This document shows, one piece after another, positions 40,274 through 49,098 of a stretch of DNA of 64,000 nt. The stretch's first letter is position 1, and each line of letters starts with the position of its first letter. Both the position numbers and the translations under genes were made by a program. Source of the DNA: Paraburkholderia sp. CNPSo 3274 (GTDB lineage: Bacteria > Pseudomonadota > Gammaproteobacteria > Burkholderiales > Burkholderiaceae); contig NZ_JAMBPR010000036.1 of NCBI RefSeq assembly GCF_024206475.1, positions 1 to 64,000 on the forward strand, written 5' to 3'. The notes below the pieces were generated by a model that saw nothing but the letters and a program-made list of their open reading frames with translations, was not told where the DNA came from and did not search any database.

Positions 40274-41680
40274 TCATTCGAGCACCCACGTGTCCTTGGT
40301 CCCCCCGCCCTGCGACGAGTTGACGACGAGCGAGCCTTCCTTCAGCGCCACGCGCGTGAGGCCGCCAGCCGCCATCTGGATCGTCTTGCCGGAGAGCACG
40401 AAGGGCCGCAAATCGATATGGCGTGGCGCGATGCCCGCTTCGACGAAGGTTGGGCAAGCCGAGAGCGACAGCGTGGGCTGCGCGATGTAATTGCCTGGCC
40501 GCGCGAGCAGTCGCGCGCGAAACGCCTCGATTTCCTCGCGCGTGGAAGCGGGTCCAACGAGCATGCCGTAGCCGCCCGCGCCGTGCACCTCTTTCACGAC
40601 GAGGTCCGGCAGATGTTCGAGCGTCCAGGCGAGATCGTCGGGACGACGGCATTGCCACGTCGGCACGTTCTTCAGGATCGGCTTTTCGCCGAGATAGAAC
40701 TCGATCATGTCGGGCACATACGGATAGATCGACTTGTCGTCGGCCACGCCCGTGCCCATTGCATTCGCGAGTACGACGCGGCCCGCGCGGTACGCCGTGA
40801 GCAGCCCCGGCACACCGAGCGCGGAGTCGGGGCGAAACGCCAGCGGATCGAGAAAATCGTCGTCCACACGCCGGTAGATCACGTCCACGCGACGCGGCCC
40901 CTGCGTCGTCCGCATGAATACGTAGTTATCCTCTACGAAGAGATCCTTGCCCTCCACCAGCTCGACGCCCATTTGCTGCGCGAGGAACGTGTGCTCGAAA
41001 TACGCGGAGTTGTACATGCCGGGCGTGAGCAGCACGACGGTCGGATCGTCCACGCCTTCGGGCGCCACCGAGCGCAGTGTATCGAGCAGCAGATCGGGAT
41101 AATGCGCGACCGGCGCCACCTTGTGCTGAACGAACAACTCGGGAAAGAGCCGCATCATCATCTTGCGGTTTTCGAGCATGTACGAAACGCCGGAGGGCAC
41201 GCGCAAATTGTCTTCGAGCACGTAGAATGCGCCGTCACGCCCATCGCGCACGATGTCGATGCCCGCGATATGCGCATACACACCCAGCGGCAGATCGATG
41301 CCCTGCATCTCAGGCCGGTACTGCGCATTGGTGTAGACCTGGTCGGCGGGAATCACGCCGGCACGCACGATGTTGCGCTCGTGATAGACGTCGTGCAGGA
41401 ACAGATTGAGCGCCTGCACGCGCTGGCGCAGTCCGCGCGCGAGCAGCGCCCATTCGTCTGCGGGAATGATGCGTGGAATGAGGTCGAAGGGAATGAGCCG
41501 CTCGGTGCCGGAGAGATCGCCGTTCACCGCGAACGTGATGCCGACCCGTCTGAACAACAGGTCCGCCTCGGCGCGCTTGCGCGCCATCGTCTCGCCAGTC
41601 TGCCTCTCCAGCCACTGCTGGAAGCGTTCGTAGTGCGGGCGCACTGCGCCCTCGTCGCGCATTTCGTCATGGACTTGCAT
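40274..41680 (-). CDS. Circularly permuted type-2 ATP-grasp protein
   Basis: A 468-aa protein of the former DUF404/DUF407 family, a circularly permuted ATP-grasp predicted to ligate amino acids or build peptides using ATP. Recognisable blocks are FAVNGDLSGTERLIPFDLIPRII, FYVLEDNLRVPSGVSYMLENR, VKEVHGAGGYGMLVGP (nucleotide-binding Lys and Gly-rich loop) and AQPTLSLSACPTF. It is the first gene of the Anbu operon. The start is not certain because the ribosome-binding site is weak. Confidence 0.92.
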   Translation of the reverse strand: MQVHDEMRDEGAVRPHYERFQQWLERQTGETMARKRAEADLLFRRVGITFAVNGDLSGTERLIPFDLIPRIIPADEWALLARGLRQRVQALNLFLHDVYHERNIVRAGVIPADQVYTNAQYRPEMQGIDLPLGVYAHIAGIDIVRDGRDGAFYVLEDNLRVPSGVSYMLENRKMMMRLFPELFVQHKVAPVAHYPDLLLDTLRSVAPEGVDDPTVVLLTPGMYNSAYFEHTFLAQQMGVELVEGKDLFVEDNYVFMRTTQGPRRVDVIYRRVDDDFLDPLAFRPDSALGVPGLLTAYRAGRVVLANAMGTGVADDKSIYPYVPDMIEFYLGEKPILKNVPTWQCRRPDDLAWTLEHLPDLVVKEVHGAGGYGMLVGPASTREEIEAFRARLLARPGNYIAQPTLSLSACPTFVEAGIAPRHIDLRPFVLSGKTIQMAAGGLTRVALKEGSLVVNSSQGGGTKDTWVLE

Positions 41681-42176
41681 CGGTTCGTTCTCGCGCGTGA
41701 GTGCAACTGCGTAAGCGGCGCTGCCGCGTTTCGTCCCATGATTGGGGCGAGATGCGTTGCGCGCTGCAGTACAGGCTAAAAAGCAAGGCGTATGCCATCG
41801 GGCTTGAGCCTTGTTTCATGCGCTCGATTGGTGCAACGCGGGCAGGATCGGCAGTTTCGAAACGGGGCATGCCAATGTCGCGCCGCATTTGCGCTTCAAG
41901 ATGGTGCAATACGCACGCGCGGCACGGAATATGCAGGAACAGCAGGCAACTGGATGGGCTTGAGTTCCAATGACCGAAGCGATCTGCGTGAACGAGCGTC
42001 CTGCAAAAATCGCTGCGTGGCAAGCGTGGAGTGCGGGACGCGCTAGTAGGACAAACGCCGAACGGCGCGACGCCCAGCGCTGCCGCAAGTGAGTGAATCG
42101 ATGAGCAAGCCGCACCCGGCGGAGGTGGCGACGCCTCGGCGTTCGGCTGCAGCAACACGACAACGGTCCGATCAGA
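41681..42176. other. Intergenic region upstream of the Anbu operon
   Basis: About 500 bases without a supported gene. It must contain the promoter of the leftward Anbu operon and the end of the glycosyltransferase transcript. Local GC is slightly lower at 41780-41960. A GGCAC-N5-ATGCA sequence near 41919 on the plus strand resembles a sigma54 site but points away from both genes. Confidence 0.4.
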
Positions 42177-43643
42177 TCATCGAGACGCTGCGCTCTCGCG
42201 GTTGCGCGCCGCCGCCAGCCCGGTGCGGCTTTGCACGCCCCACTTGCGCCGCCCGAGCAGGAAATGCAGCCAGCCGAGCGCCGCGCCGCTGTGGCGCATC
42301 AACTGGAACGAAAACGGCTCGAAGATGGCCGCAAGGAACGCCATGCCGAAACTCGAGTGCGTGCGGTCGCCGCTCCAGCGCCGGTAAAGATGGACGGAGT
42401 ACAAATGAAACGCGAGGTCGATCGCGATCTTGCCGACGATCACGCCCAGCACCGGCAGGACAATCGTGAAGCGGCCGTCGAACAAAAAGCCGATCAACAG
42501 CGCGAACGCCGTCAGTCCATAAATGGGCTGCACAGTGTCGAACGCCTTCACGGGCAGCATCATGAGGCCGAGCTTTCCGTACTTGCGGTTGCCCGTCATG
42601 TCGCGATACCAGTACTGCGTTTGCAGGAAGCCCGCGAACCAGCGGCGGCGCTGACGCAGGAACGTCGTGAGCGTACCGGGCGCGTCGGTGCGCGCGCGGG
42701 CGGTGCCGAGCACGCGCACGTCCCAGCCCAGCGCCTTGAGCGCCGAATAGCGGCGCAACCGGTGAATCAGTTCGTAGTCCTCGACGAGGCAGTCCGCATC
42801 GAAGCCGCCCACGGCCATCACGGCATCGCGCCGAAAGCCCGCAAACGCGCCAGAGATGAGCAACAGGCTGTCGGCGCGCATCCACGCGAAGCGCGAGATG
42901 AAATTGCGGATGTACTCGTAGGTTTGGAACCACTCGAAAAAGCGGCCACTCAACGTATGGTCGCAAACCGGCGTGAGCAGGCCCGCCGCCGCGACCAGTG
43001 CTGGCTCGCGGCCAAACGCACTCGCCATCGCGGCGCAAGCGTCCGGTTCGAGCAGCGTATCGGCGTCCACGGTCATGACCGTTTCCGTTGCGATCGCAAG
43101 CAACGCCGCGTTAAGCGCGCGCGCCTTGCCGCCGTGCGCGAGCTTGAGCCAACGCAGATTCGGATACTGCGGCGAAGGCGCGCTCATCTGCCCAACGCCT
43201 GGGTCGGCCAGGCCATAGCGCTGCGCGAGCAAGGCAGCCGTGCCGTCGGTCGAGCCGTCGTCGGCAATCACGATCTGCTGCGGCGCGCGGGTTTGCGCGA
43301 ACAGCGCGTCGAGCGTGATCGGCAGCACGGCCGCTTCGTTGTGCGCGGCGACGATCACGCCGAGCGTCGGCAGCTTCGCCTCGACTGCGGCCGACGGCGT
43401 TGCCGCAGGCGCAAGCAACACGCGCGACTTCCAGGCGACGAACAGCAACAACACCGTGTCGTAGACGACATAGGCAATGCCAGTGGACCACGCGACCACG
43501 CCTTGCAGGAAGAACGCGCGCGCGAACAGCACGAACCAGAGCGCCATGACGCCCAGGTGGATGGCGATACTCGCGAACGGCGTGGGAGGCGGCACGAGGC
43601 GCGGCGACGTGCGGGCGAGCGCCTCTTCGAGCATATTTTTCAA
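42177..43643 (-). CDS. Family 2 membrane glycosyltransferase, processive type
   Basis: A 488-aa protein with an N-terminal pair of membrane helices, a cytosolic GT2 domain and four or so C-terminal helices. Catalytic features are GVIVAAHNEAAVLP, IADDGSTDGT, the DxD motif VDADT, the acceptor-site VEDYEL and the QxxRW-like RQRRRWF. This layout is shared by cellulose, hyaluronan and poly-N-acetylglucosamine synthases. No partner exopolysaccharide genes lie nearby. Translation probably starts at TTG 43643, where AAGGG is well placed, rather than at the ATG three codons later. Confidence 0.85.
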   Translation of the reverse strand: MKNMLEEALARTSPRLVPPPTPFASIAIHLGVMALWFVLFARAFFLQGVVAWSTGIAYVVYDTVLLLFVAWKSRVLLAPAATPSAAVEAKLPTLGVIVAAHNEAAVLPITLDALFAQTRAPQQIVIADDGSTDGTAALLAQRYGLADPGVGQMSAPSPQYPNLRWLKLAHGGKARALNAALLAIATETVMTVDADTLLEPDACAAMASAFGREPALVAAAGLLTPVCDHTLSGRFFEWFQTYEYIRNFISRFAWMRADSLLLISGAFAGFRRDAVMAVGGFDADCLVEDYELIHRLRRYSALKALGWDVRVLGTARARTDAPGTLTTFLRQRRRWFAGFLQTQYWYRDMTGNRKYGKLGLMMLPVKAFDTVQPIYGLTAFALLIGFLFDGRFTIVLPVLGVIVGKIAIDLAFHLYSVHLYRRWSGDRTHSSFGMAFLAAIFEPFSFQLMRHSGAALGWLHFLLGRRKWGVQSRTGLAAARNRESAASR

Positions 43644-43663
43644 GTCGTACCCTTACGTGTTGC

Positions 43664-44281
43664 TCACGGCATCATCCGGCGCAGCACCGAATGACGGTCG
43701 ATCCATTGATGCTTGAGCGCACCCGCAATGTGCAGCGCGAGCACGCCATAAAGCGCATAGCTGCACGCCGTGTGCAGCGCGCCGAACTGGTTGTGCAACT
43801 GCTCCTTCGTGGCCGGATCGAGGCTCATGATGAAGCCGATGCGCGGCCATTGCACGAGGCCGAAGAGATACATGGGATGCGAGGCGGCGGCGACCCATGC
43901 GGAGTCGTGCAGCCAGCCGGAAAGCGGCATCGCGAAGATCAGCACGTAGAGCGCGACGTGCGCGGCGTGGGCCGACGCGCGCTCCCAGCCCGGAAATTCG
44001 GCGGGCAGCGCCGGCGGGCGATGCGTGAGACGCCACAGCACGCGCAGGATCGCAAGGCCGAGCACGGTAATGCCGATCGACTTGTGCGTGTCGATCACGA
44101 AGCGGATGGCGGTGTCCGAAAGTGCGCCGTCGGGCAGCAGCGCAGCAGTCAGGCCCAGCGCGACGTTCGTGAGGATCAGTAGCGCGATCAACCAGTGCAA
44201 TAGCACTGCAACACGCGTGTACTTCTGCGCGCCTGCGGCGGCATCGACAAACGGAGATTCGGCGGAAAGGGAGGTTTTCAC
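43664..44281 (-). CDS. Cytochrome b561-family membrane protein
   Basis: From GTG at 44281 the product has 205 aa, the usual size for bacterial b561. The frame is open to 44500 but the additional 73 residues are unlike the family. Four helices carry candidate haem-ligand His residues in VAVLLHWLIALLI, DTHKSIGITVLGLAILR, HAAHVALYVLIFAMPLSG and LHIAGALKHQW. Such proteins move electrons between the quinone pool and periplasmic acceptors, or act as superoxide:quinone oxidoreductases. It ends 21 bases before the glycosyltransferase start and may share its transcript. Confidence 0.85.
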   Translation of the reverse strand: MKTSLSAESPFVDAAAGAQKYTRVAVLLHWLIALLILTNVALGLTAALLPDGALSDTAIRFVIDTHKSIGITVLGLAILRVLWRLTHRPPALPAEFPGWERASAHAAHVALYVLIFAMPLSGWLHDSAWVAAASHPMYLFGLVQWPRIGFIMSLDPATKEQLHNQFGALHTACSYALYGVLALHIAGALKHQWIDRHSVLRRMMP

Positions 44282-44502
44282 GTGGGCTTGGCCGTTGCGG
44301 ATCAGTAGGGATAACGCCCGGCGCGGCAAATTTATTCCCGCCGCGCGTTGTCCGCCGGCGGGATTGCGCGATGCTGCCCACACAGCGACTCGCGCATTAT
44401 GCCCCCTCGTCCCTGACGCTGCAGAATCCGCTAGATGGCGGTTCTGCCAGTTTGGCGGCGGCCAGCCGTCATGCAGCGCCTGTGCAACTGCCTCGCGCAA
44501 AA

Positions 44503-44538
44503 GAAAAACCGGAGCGGGTCGTGCAACCCGTTCCGGTT
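44503..44538 (-). terminator. Terminator of the catalase gene
   Basis: A 13-bp stem (44507-44519, 44526-44538) with one G-T wobble and a six-base loop is followed on the minus strand by TTTTTCTTTTG. It starts about 20 bases past the catalase stop. Confidence 0.85.
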
Positions 44539-44557
44539 CTCTCGCGGCTTCGGCGGC

Positions 44558-46021
44558 TTACTTACCGCTGCCCGCCTGCTTTTCGATCTGACCGCCCACT
44601 TCGGCGTCGATCTTCTTCCAGTAGTCGAACACGCGCTCGCGCACGGGGCTGCCCACGCCGCTCAGGCTCGCCACGACCTGCTGGATCAGCGCCTCGCGCT
44701 GCTTGTCGTTGTAGACGTTGCGCACGAGATCGTGCGCCTGACCGAAATCGTCGTCTTCCGCATGCAGCGAGTAGGCGCTGCGCACCATGTCGCCGTCGGC
44801 TTCCCAGCCGTCGTCCGCCGCGCCCGTCGTATCCGCCCACGGACGGCCGAAGCTGTTCGGCACGTACGTCGGTGCGTTGCCGCTATGTTCGTAGGTCATG
44901 TTGCCGTCGAACATATAGGTCTGCACCGGCACCTTCGGACGATTCACCGGCAGCTGGTTGAAGTTCGTGCCGATACGCGCGCGCTGCGCGTCGTTATAGG
45001 CGAATGCGCGGCCCAGCAGCATCTTGTCCGGCGAGAGGCCGATGCCCGGCACCGTGTTGCCCGGCGAGAACGCGGCCTGCTCGATCTGCGCGAAGAAGTT
45101 CTCCGGGTTGCGGTTGAGCGTCATCGTGCCGACCTTGATGAGCGGATAGTCCTTGTGCGACCACGTCTTCGTGAGATCGAACGGATTGAAGCGGTACTTC
45201 TTGGCCTGCGCATACGGCATGACCTGCACGGAGAGCGTCCACGACGGATATTCGCCGCGCTTGATCGCATCGAACAGATCGCGCCGGTGGAAGTCGGCGT
45301 CCTCGCCCGCCATCGCCGCGGCTTCGGCGTTGGTGAAGAACTGCATGCCCTGGTTCGTGTGGAAGTGGTACTTGACCCAGAACTTCTCGCCCTTCGCGTT
45401 CACCCACATATAGGTGTGCGAGCCGTAGCCGTTCATGTGGCGCCACGTCTTCGGCAGGCCGCGCTCGCCCATCAGATAGGCGACCTGGTGCGCCGACTCG
45501 GGATTGTTGGTCCAGAAGTCCCATTGCATCTCGCCATTGCGCAGACCCGAGTCGGGCAGACGCTTCTGGCTGCGGATAAAGTGCGGGAACTTCATCGGGT
45601 CGCGCACGAAGAAAATCGGCGTGTTGTTGCCGACGAGGTCGTAGTTGCCCTCGCTCGTGTAGAACTTCAGCGAAAAGCCGCGCACGTCGCGCCAGGTGTC
45701 GGGGCTGCCCATTTCGCCCGCAACGGTCGAAAAGCGCGCCAGCATTTCCGTGGCCGCGCCCTTCTGGAACAAGGCGGCCTTCGTGTAGCGCGACACATCC
45801 TCGGTGGTCTTGAATTCGCCGAACGCGCCGGCGCCCTTCGCATGCGGCTGGCGCTCGGGCACCTTCTCCCGGTTGAAATGCGCCATCTGCTCGAGGAAAT
45901 GCACGTCGTGCAGCACGATCGGGCCGTCGGGGCCGATCGTGAGCGAGTTACGGTCGCTGACAGCCGGCGCGCCCGTGCTCGTCGTGGAATGACCGTGAGA
46001 CTTGTCGTTCGATGCACCCAT
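44558..46021 (-). CDS. katA: Monofunctional haem catalase
   Basis: A 487-aa small-subunit clade catalase that dismutates H2O2. The ATG at 46021 follows AGGAGAG. The frame is open to 46231 without family support. Catalytic His60 lies in RQPHAKGAGAFGEF, the active-site Asn in LVGNNTPIFFVRDP, and the proximal haem Tyr in RAFAYNDAQRARIG. A Ser/Thr/His-rich N-terminal extension precedes the core. It is cytoplasmic, with no signal peptide. Its upstream region is shared with the divergent phasin gene. Regulation by OxyR is plausible but I do not see a clear site. Confidence 0.95.
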   Translation of the reverse strand: MGASNDKSHGHSTTSTGAPAVSDRNSLTIGPDGPIVLHDVHFLEQMAHFNREKVPERQPHAKGAGAFGEFKTTEDVSRYTKAALFQKGAATEMLARFSTVAGEMGSPDTWRDVRGFSLKFYTSEGNYDLVGNNTPIFFVRDPMKFPHFIRSQKRLPDSGLRNGEMQWDFWTNNPESAHQVAYLMGERGLPKTWRHMNGYGSHTYMWVNAKGEKFWVKYHFHTNQGMQFFTNAEAAAMAGEDADFHRRDLFDAIKRGEYPSWTLSVQVMPYAQAKKYRFNPFDLTKTWSHKDYPLIKVGTMTLNRNPENFFAQIEQAAFSPGNTVPGIGLSPDKMLLGRAFAYNDAQRARIGTNFNQLPVNRPKVPVQTYMFDGNMTYEHSGNAPTYVPNSFGRPWADTTGAADDGWEADGDMVRSAYSLHAEDDDFGQAHDLVRNVYNDKQREALIQQVVASLSGVGSPVRERVFDYWKKIDAEVGGQIEKQAGSGK

Positions 46022-46467
46022 TACCGCTCTCCTGATGGATTTGCGAATGGCGGCTGCGCGCACCGCGCCCGTTCGACTGCGAAAGCAGGTTCGAGCCGCA
46101 GTCGGGGCCGCCACCGCTAGATTGGGGGACCAACGCGGGCTGCGCGCATGTGCCAACTTTCGCCACCAGCGCTCGCCCGAGGAACGGCCATTTTGCGCGC
46201 AGACGCGAAGCGCTGCGCTCAAGCGGTTCACGCGCTTCGCAGCCCATCGCGACGTCTGTCGCCGTGTTGGAAATTCTCACCAAAAATCAGGCGTTTACAT
46301 AATTGTTGCGACGCACAAAAACTGCTTGACACGATTTATGGATCGGTTACCATGAAATCGATTGCTGCATCGCACAAAACCTTCTCTGCGCGAACCGGTG
46401 ATCGAACCGAAAGCTTGTTTTCGCAACCGAAACCGACGCGTAGCGTCCCCCCCAAAAGGAAAGAGAC
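46022..46467. other. Divergent promoter region of katA and the phasin gene
   Basis: About 450 bases with no supported gene. The phasin-side part (46290-46380) contains a sigma70-like promoter and a direct repeat, listed separately. The katA-side part is GC-rich and shows no clear motif. Confidence 0.4.
46303..46379 (+). promoter_or_regulatory. Phasin promoter with flanking 18-base direct repeats
   Basis: TTGACA (46326-46331) and TACCAT (46348-46353), 16 bases apart, form a plausible sigma70 promoter. TTGTTGCGACGCACAAAA (46303-46320) and TTGCTGCATCGCACAAAA (46362-46379) flank it, 59 bases apart and identical at 15 of 18 positions. PhaR, the usual repressor of phasin genes, binds upstream of phaP and at the start site in related bacteria, which fits. 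The binder is inferred. Confidence 0.5.
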
Positions 46468-47031
46468 ATGAACCTGCCGACCCCCGAACAGTTCGCCGCC
46501 AACCAGAAAGCCGGTCTCGAGGCCCTCTTCGGCCTGACGAGCAAGGCATTCGAAGGCGCGATCAAGCTCGCCGAACTCAACATCGAAACGGCTCGCGCGG
46601 CGTTCGCCGAAGGTCAGGAACAAGCCCAGCGCGCGTTCTCGGCCAAGGACCCGCAAGGCTTCTTCGCCGTGCAAGCCGGCTTCGCCCAGCCCGCCGCGGA
46701 AAAGGCGATGGCCTACGGCCGCAGCGTCTATGGCATCGTTTCGGCCGCGCAAGCCGAATTCGCCACCGCAGCCCAGTCGCAGTACGAAACGCAGCAGCGC
46801 GCGCTCGAAACGCTCGTGGACAACGCCGCGAAGAACGCCCCGGCCGGCTCGGAAGCCGCTGTCGCCGCGATCAAGTCGGCGCTGAACGCCGCCAACAGCG
46901 CGTACTCGTCGGTGAACAAGGCTGCGAAGCAGGCTGTGGAATTCGCGGAAAGCAACTTCGACGCCGCCGGCAAGGCCGCGACGAAGGCCGTCGCGCAAGC
47001 GTCGGCGCGCGCCGCCAAGCAGGCTGCGTAA
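46468..47031 (+). CDS. phaP: Phasin, polyhydroxyalkanoate granule-associated protein
   Basis: A 187-aa phasin_2-family protein that coats PHA storage granules. It opens NLPTPEQFAANQKAGLEALFGL, typical of beta-proteobacterial PhaP, then forms long amphipathic Ala-rich helices (KAFEGAIKLAELNIETARAAF region) suited to the granule surface. The C terminus is Ala/Lys-rich (AKQAA). GGAAAGAG precedes the ATG. No other pha genes are in the window. Confidence 0.95.
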   Translation: MNLPTPEQFAANQKAGLEALFGLTSKAFEGAIKLAELNIETARAAFAEGQEQAQRAFSAKDPQGFFAVQAGFAQPAAEKAMAYGRSVYGIVSAAQAEFATAAQSQYETQQRALETLVDNAAKNAPAGSEAAVAAIKSALNAANSAYSSVNKAAKQAVEFAESNFDAAGKAATKAVAQASARAAKQAA

Positions 47032-47165
47032 GCTTTACGCTTCCCTTTCCGCTGGCGGAGGCAACACCTGCCGCCAGTCGGACTGAAGACGGGCGTGGAT
47101 CTCGTGCAATGCGAGTTCCACGCCCGTTTGCCATTGGGCGGTCCGGCGCGACGCGGCGTTAGCGG

Positions 47166-48206
47166 TCAAGGCGCGCAGCCTGCCGTATCGAACATCGTCG
47201 CCAATGCGCAACTCGACGTGAGCATGCGCGCGCCGTCGTGTCCCACGCCCGGGACGATATGAAACGTCTGGATCAAGCCGTCGGGGTGACGGGTTTGCAG
47301 GTAGCGGTAGAAGCCTTGAGCGCGCGCCACGCGTTGCGCGCCCTGCGCCTGTGCAGCACAACTTTTGTCGAGTGATCCCGAGGCCGGGTCGTCGTCGTTG
47401 CCGCCCGCGAGGTAGACGATGCGCCGCTTCACGTAGTCCGCTTCGAGTTGTGCGGGCGTGCGGTCGGCGATGGCCGCCGGCCGGTTCTCCATACCGTATT
47501 TCCAGCGGTCGAAGTCCGCGCAGCGCGAGACGTCGAATGCCGCTGGCGCGCCGTTCGCGTCGGGCCGCAGCGCATCGAAATACGCGTACGACGACGGACT
47601 CGCCACCACGAAACGCACGTCGATTCCCTCGGCGGCAAGCGCATCCGCATGCGAGACGATCGCGTAGCGCTGCAGCACCTGGGCGCCGCCCGAATGCCCC
47701 GCGAACACGATCGTTTTCAGATTGGGAAACAGACGCCGGTCGGCGAGATGCCGCGCAATGGCGTCGAGCACGGCGTATGAACTCACCGGCACGCCGCTCG
47801 CGGCGCCCGCGCCGGCCATCCACGCGTTGCCGCGCCAGCTCAGAAGATCGCCCGGTTCGTGGTGCGCGCTCACGTCGGCGGTGGCGAGAAACTGCGGTGC
47901 GACAAGCAGCGTGCCCGCAGGATCGACGCCCGCCAGCTCGCGCGCATGCTGCGCGGTGCGAAAGTAGGTATCGGCGTTGCGCAGCCGTCCATGAACGATG
48001 ACCACCGCGCGCTGGACGGCGGGCTGCGGCACGTTCCAGTCGGCGCTCACATAAAGCGGAAATTGTGCGTGGCCTTGCGCGGTATCGACGGGCATGCGCG
48101 CGTCGGCGATCACGCTGACGGGACGCGCCTGTGCGAGTGCAGGCGCTACGGCCAGCGCGATCGCCGCGATCGCAACCGCCAGCCGGCGCAGAACGTTTGA
48201 ACCCAT
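47166..48206 (-). CDS. Secreted alpha/beta-hydrolase-like protein
   Basis: A 346-aa exported protein with a Sec signal peptide (basic MGSNVLRR, hydrophobic core AVAIAAIALAVAPALA, cleavage near AQA). The mature part has an alpha/beta-hydrolase layout: VVIVHGRLRNADTYF oxyanion strand, nucleophile elbow FAGHSGGAQV near residue 170 and a late His in VPGVGHDG. Cysteine pairs in the C-terminal half may form disulphides. Substrate unknown; polyester, PHB or other esters would be reasonable given the phasin neighbour, but that is a guess. Confidence 0.8.
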   Translation of the reverse strand: MGSNVLRRLAVAIAAIALAVAPALAQARPVSVIADARMPVDTAQGHAQFPLYVSADWNVPQPAVQRAVVIVHGRLRNADTYFRTAQHARELAGVDPAGTLLVAPQFLATADVSAHHEPGDLLSWRGNAWMAGAGAASGVPVSSYAVLDAIARHLADRRLFPNLKTIVFAGHSGGAQVLQRYAIVSHADALAAEGIDVRFVVASPSSYAYFDALRPDANGAPAAFDVSRCADFDRWKYGMENRPAAIADRTPAQLEADYVKRRIVYLAGGNDDDPASGSLDKSCAAQAQGAQRVARAQGFYRYLQTRHPDGLIQTFHIVPGVGHDGARMLTSSCALATMFDTAGCAP

Positions 48207-48231
48207 GAAGGCACTCGCCGCGAAGGGGTGC

Positions 48232-48921
48232 TCAGGAGCCGAACATCCGGTTCACCGCGCGCTCGAGATGCGCGCGCATGGCGGTAGCAGCGCGTTCGGC
48301 GTCGCGCGCCTGGATCGCTTCGAGCACTTCGAGGTGTTCCTGCTGCACGAGGCGCTGCCGCTCGATCGACTTCACAAGCGAGAGGTTGCGCGACAGGTTC
48401 ATGCTGAACACCATCTGCTCCTGGATGCCCGAGAGCGCCGTGATGAAGAACTGGTTCTTCGAGGCGCGCGCCACGGCCATATGGAACGCGAAGTCGTCTT
48501 TCGCGCCGATGCCCGAGGTCTCGATGATGGTCTGCAGGTTGTCCCACTCGCGCTGGATCGCGGCGATGTCTTCGTCTTCGGCCTTTTGCGCGGCGAGCGA
48601 GGCCGCCCCGGCTTCGACCACCACGCGGTATTCGTAGCAGCGACGAATGTCCGACAGCGTTTCGAGCGGCGCGAAGCGGCGCACGTCCGGATCGGGACGC
48701 CGCATGACCGTCGTGCCCGAGCCGTGGCGCGTGGCGATGATGCCGTCCGCGCGCAGCTGGGCAAGCGCCTCGCGCACCGTGGGGCGCGAGGTCGCGAAGC
48801 GCTCCGCGAGCATGTGCTCGGTCGGCAGGCGCTCCCCTTCCTTGTACTCGCCCTCGATGATGCGATTGAGGATATCGCTGTAAATCCGCGCCGGCATATT
48901 CGGCGCTTTCTGCTCAGACAT
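48232..48921 (-). CDS. FadR-subfamily GntR regulator of the sugar-acid genes
   Basis: A 229-aa repressor with an N-terminal GntR winged helix (about 10-75; LPTEHMLAERFATSRPTVREALAQL) and an all-helical FCD ligand domain (about 95-220) with the usual metal/ligand His residues. I start at the ATG at 48921; an in-frame GTG at 48936 is possible and neither has a strong ribosome-binding site. It is next to genes for lactone, uronate and aldonate metabolism and resembles UxuR/ExuR-type regulators. The TGTTGTA-A-TACAACA palindrome upstream of rraA is a likely operator. Confidence 0.85.
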   Translation of the reverse strand: MSEQKAPNMPARIYSDILNRIIEGEYKEGERLPTEHMLAERFATSRPTVREALAQLRADGIIATRHGSGTTVMRRPDPDVRRFAPLETLSDIRRCYEYRVVVEAGAASLAAQKAEDEDIAAIQREWDNLQTIIETSGIGAKDDFAFHMAVARASKNQFFITALSGIQEQMVFSMNLSRNLSLVKSIERQRLVQQEHLEVLEAIQARDAERAATAMRAHLERAVNRMFGS

Positions 48922-49098
48922 GATCGGACGGTGCACTTTGGGTTGTCAGGAGTGTCGTCAATTGTAAGTCATATGGCGGGCCGATAGCGTCCACCTGCCC
49001 CCGGCCAGCCCCGCTTTGCGGGTGTTTCCGCTCTTTCCGTCCCGCTTTACCAATTTGCGGCCAATTTACAGCCGCTTGCGCTTTCGCGTTGGCTCGCC

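Noticed and set aside
41915..41935. A sigma54-like GGCAC-N5-ATGCA sequence
   Set aside because: It points to the plus strand with no gene downstream and departs from the consensus at two key positions.
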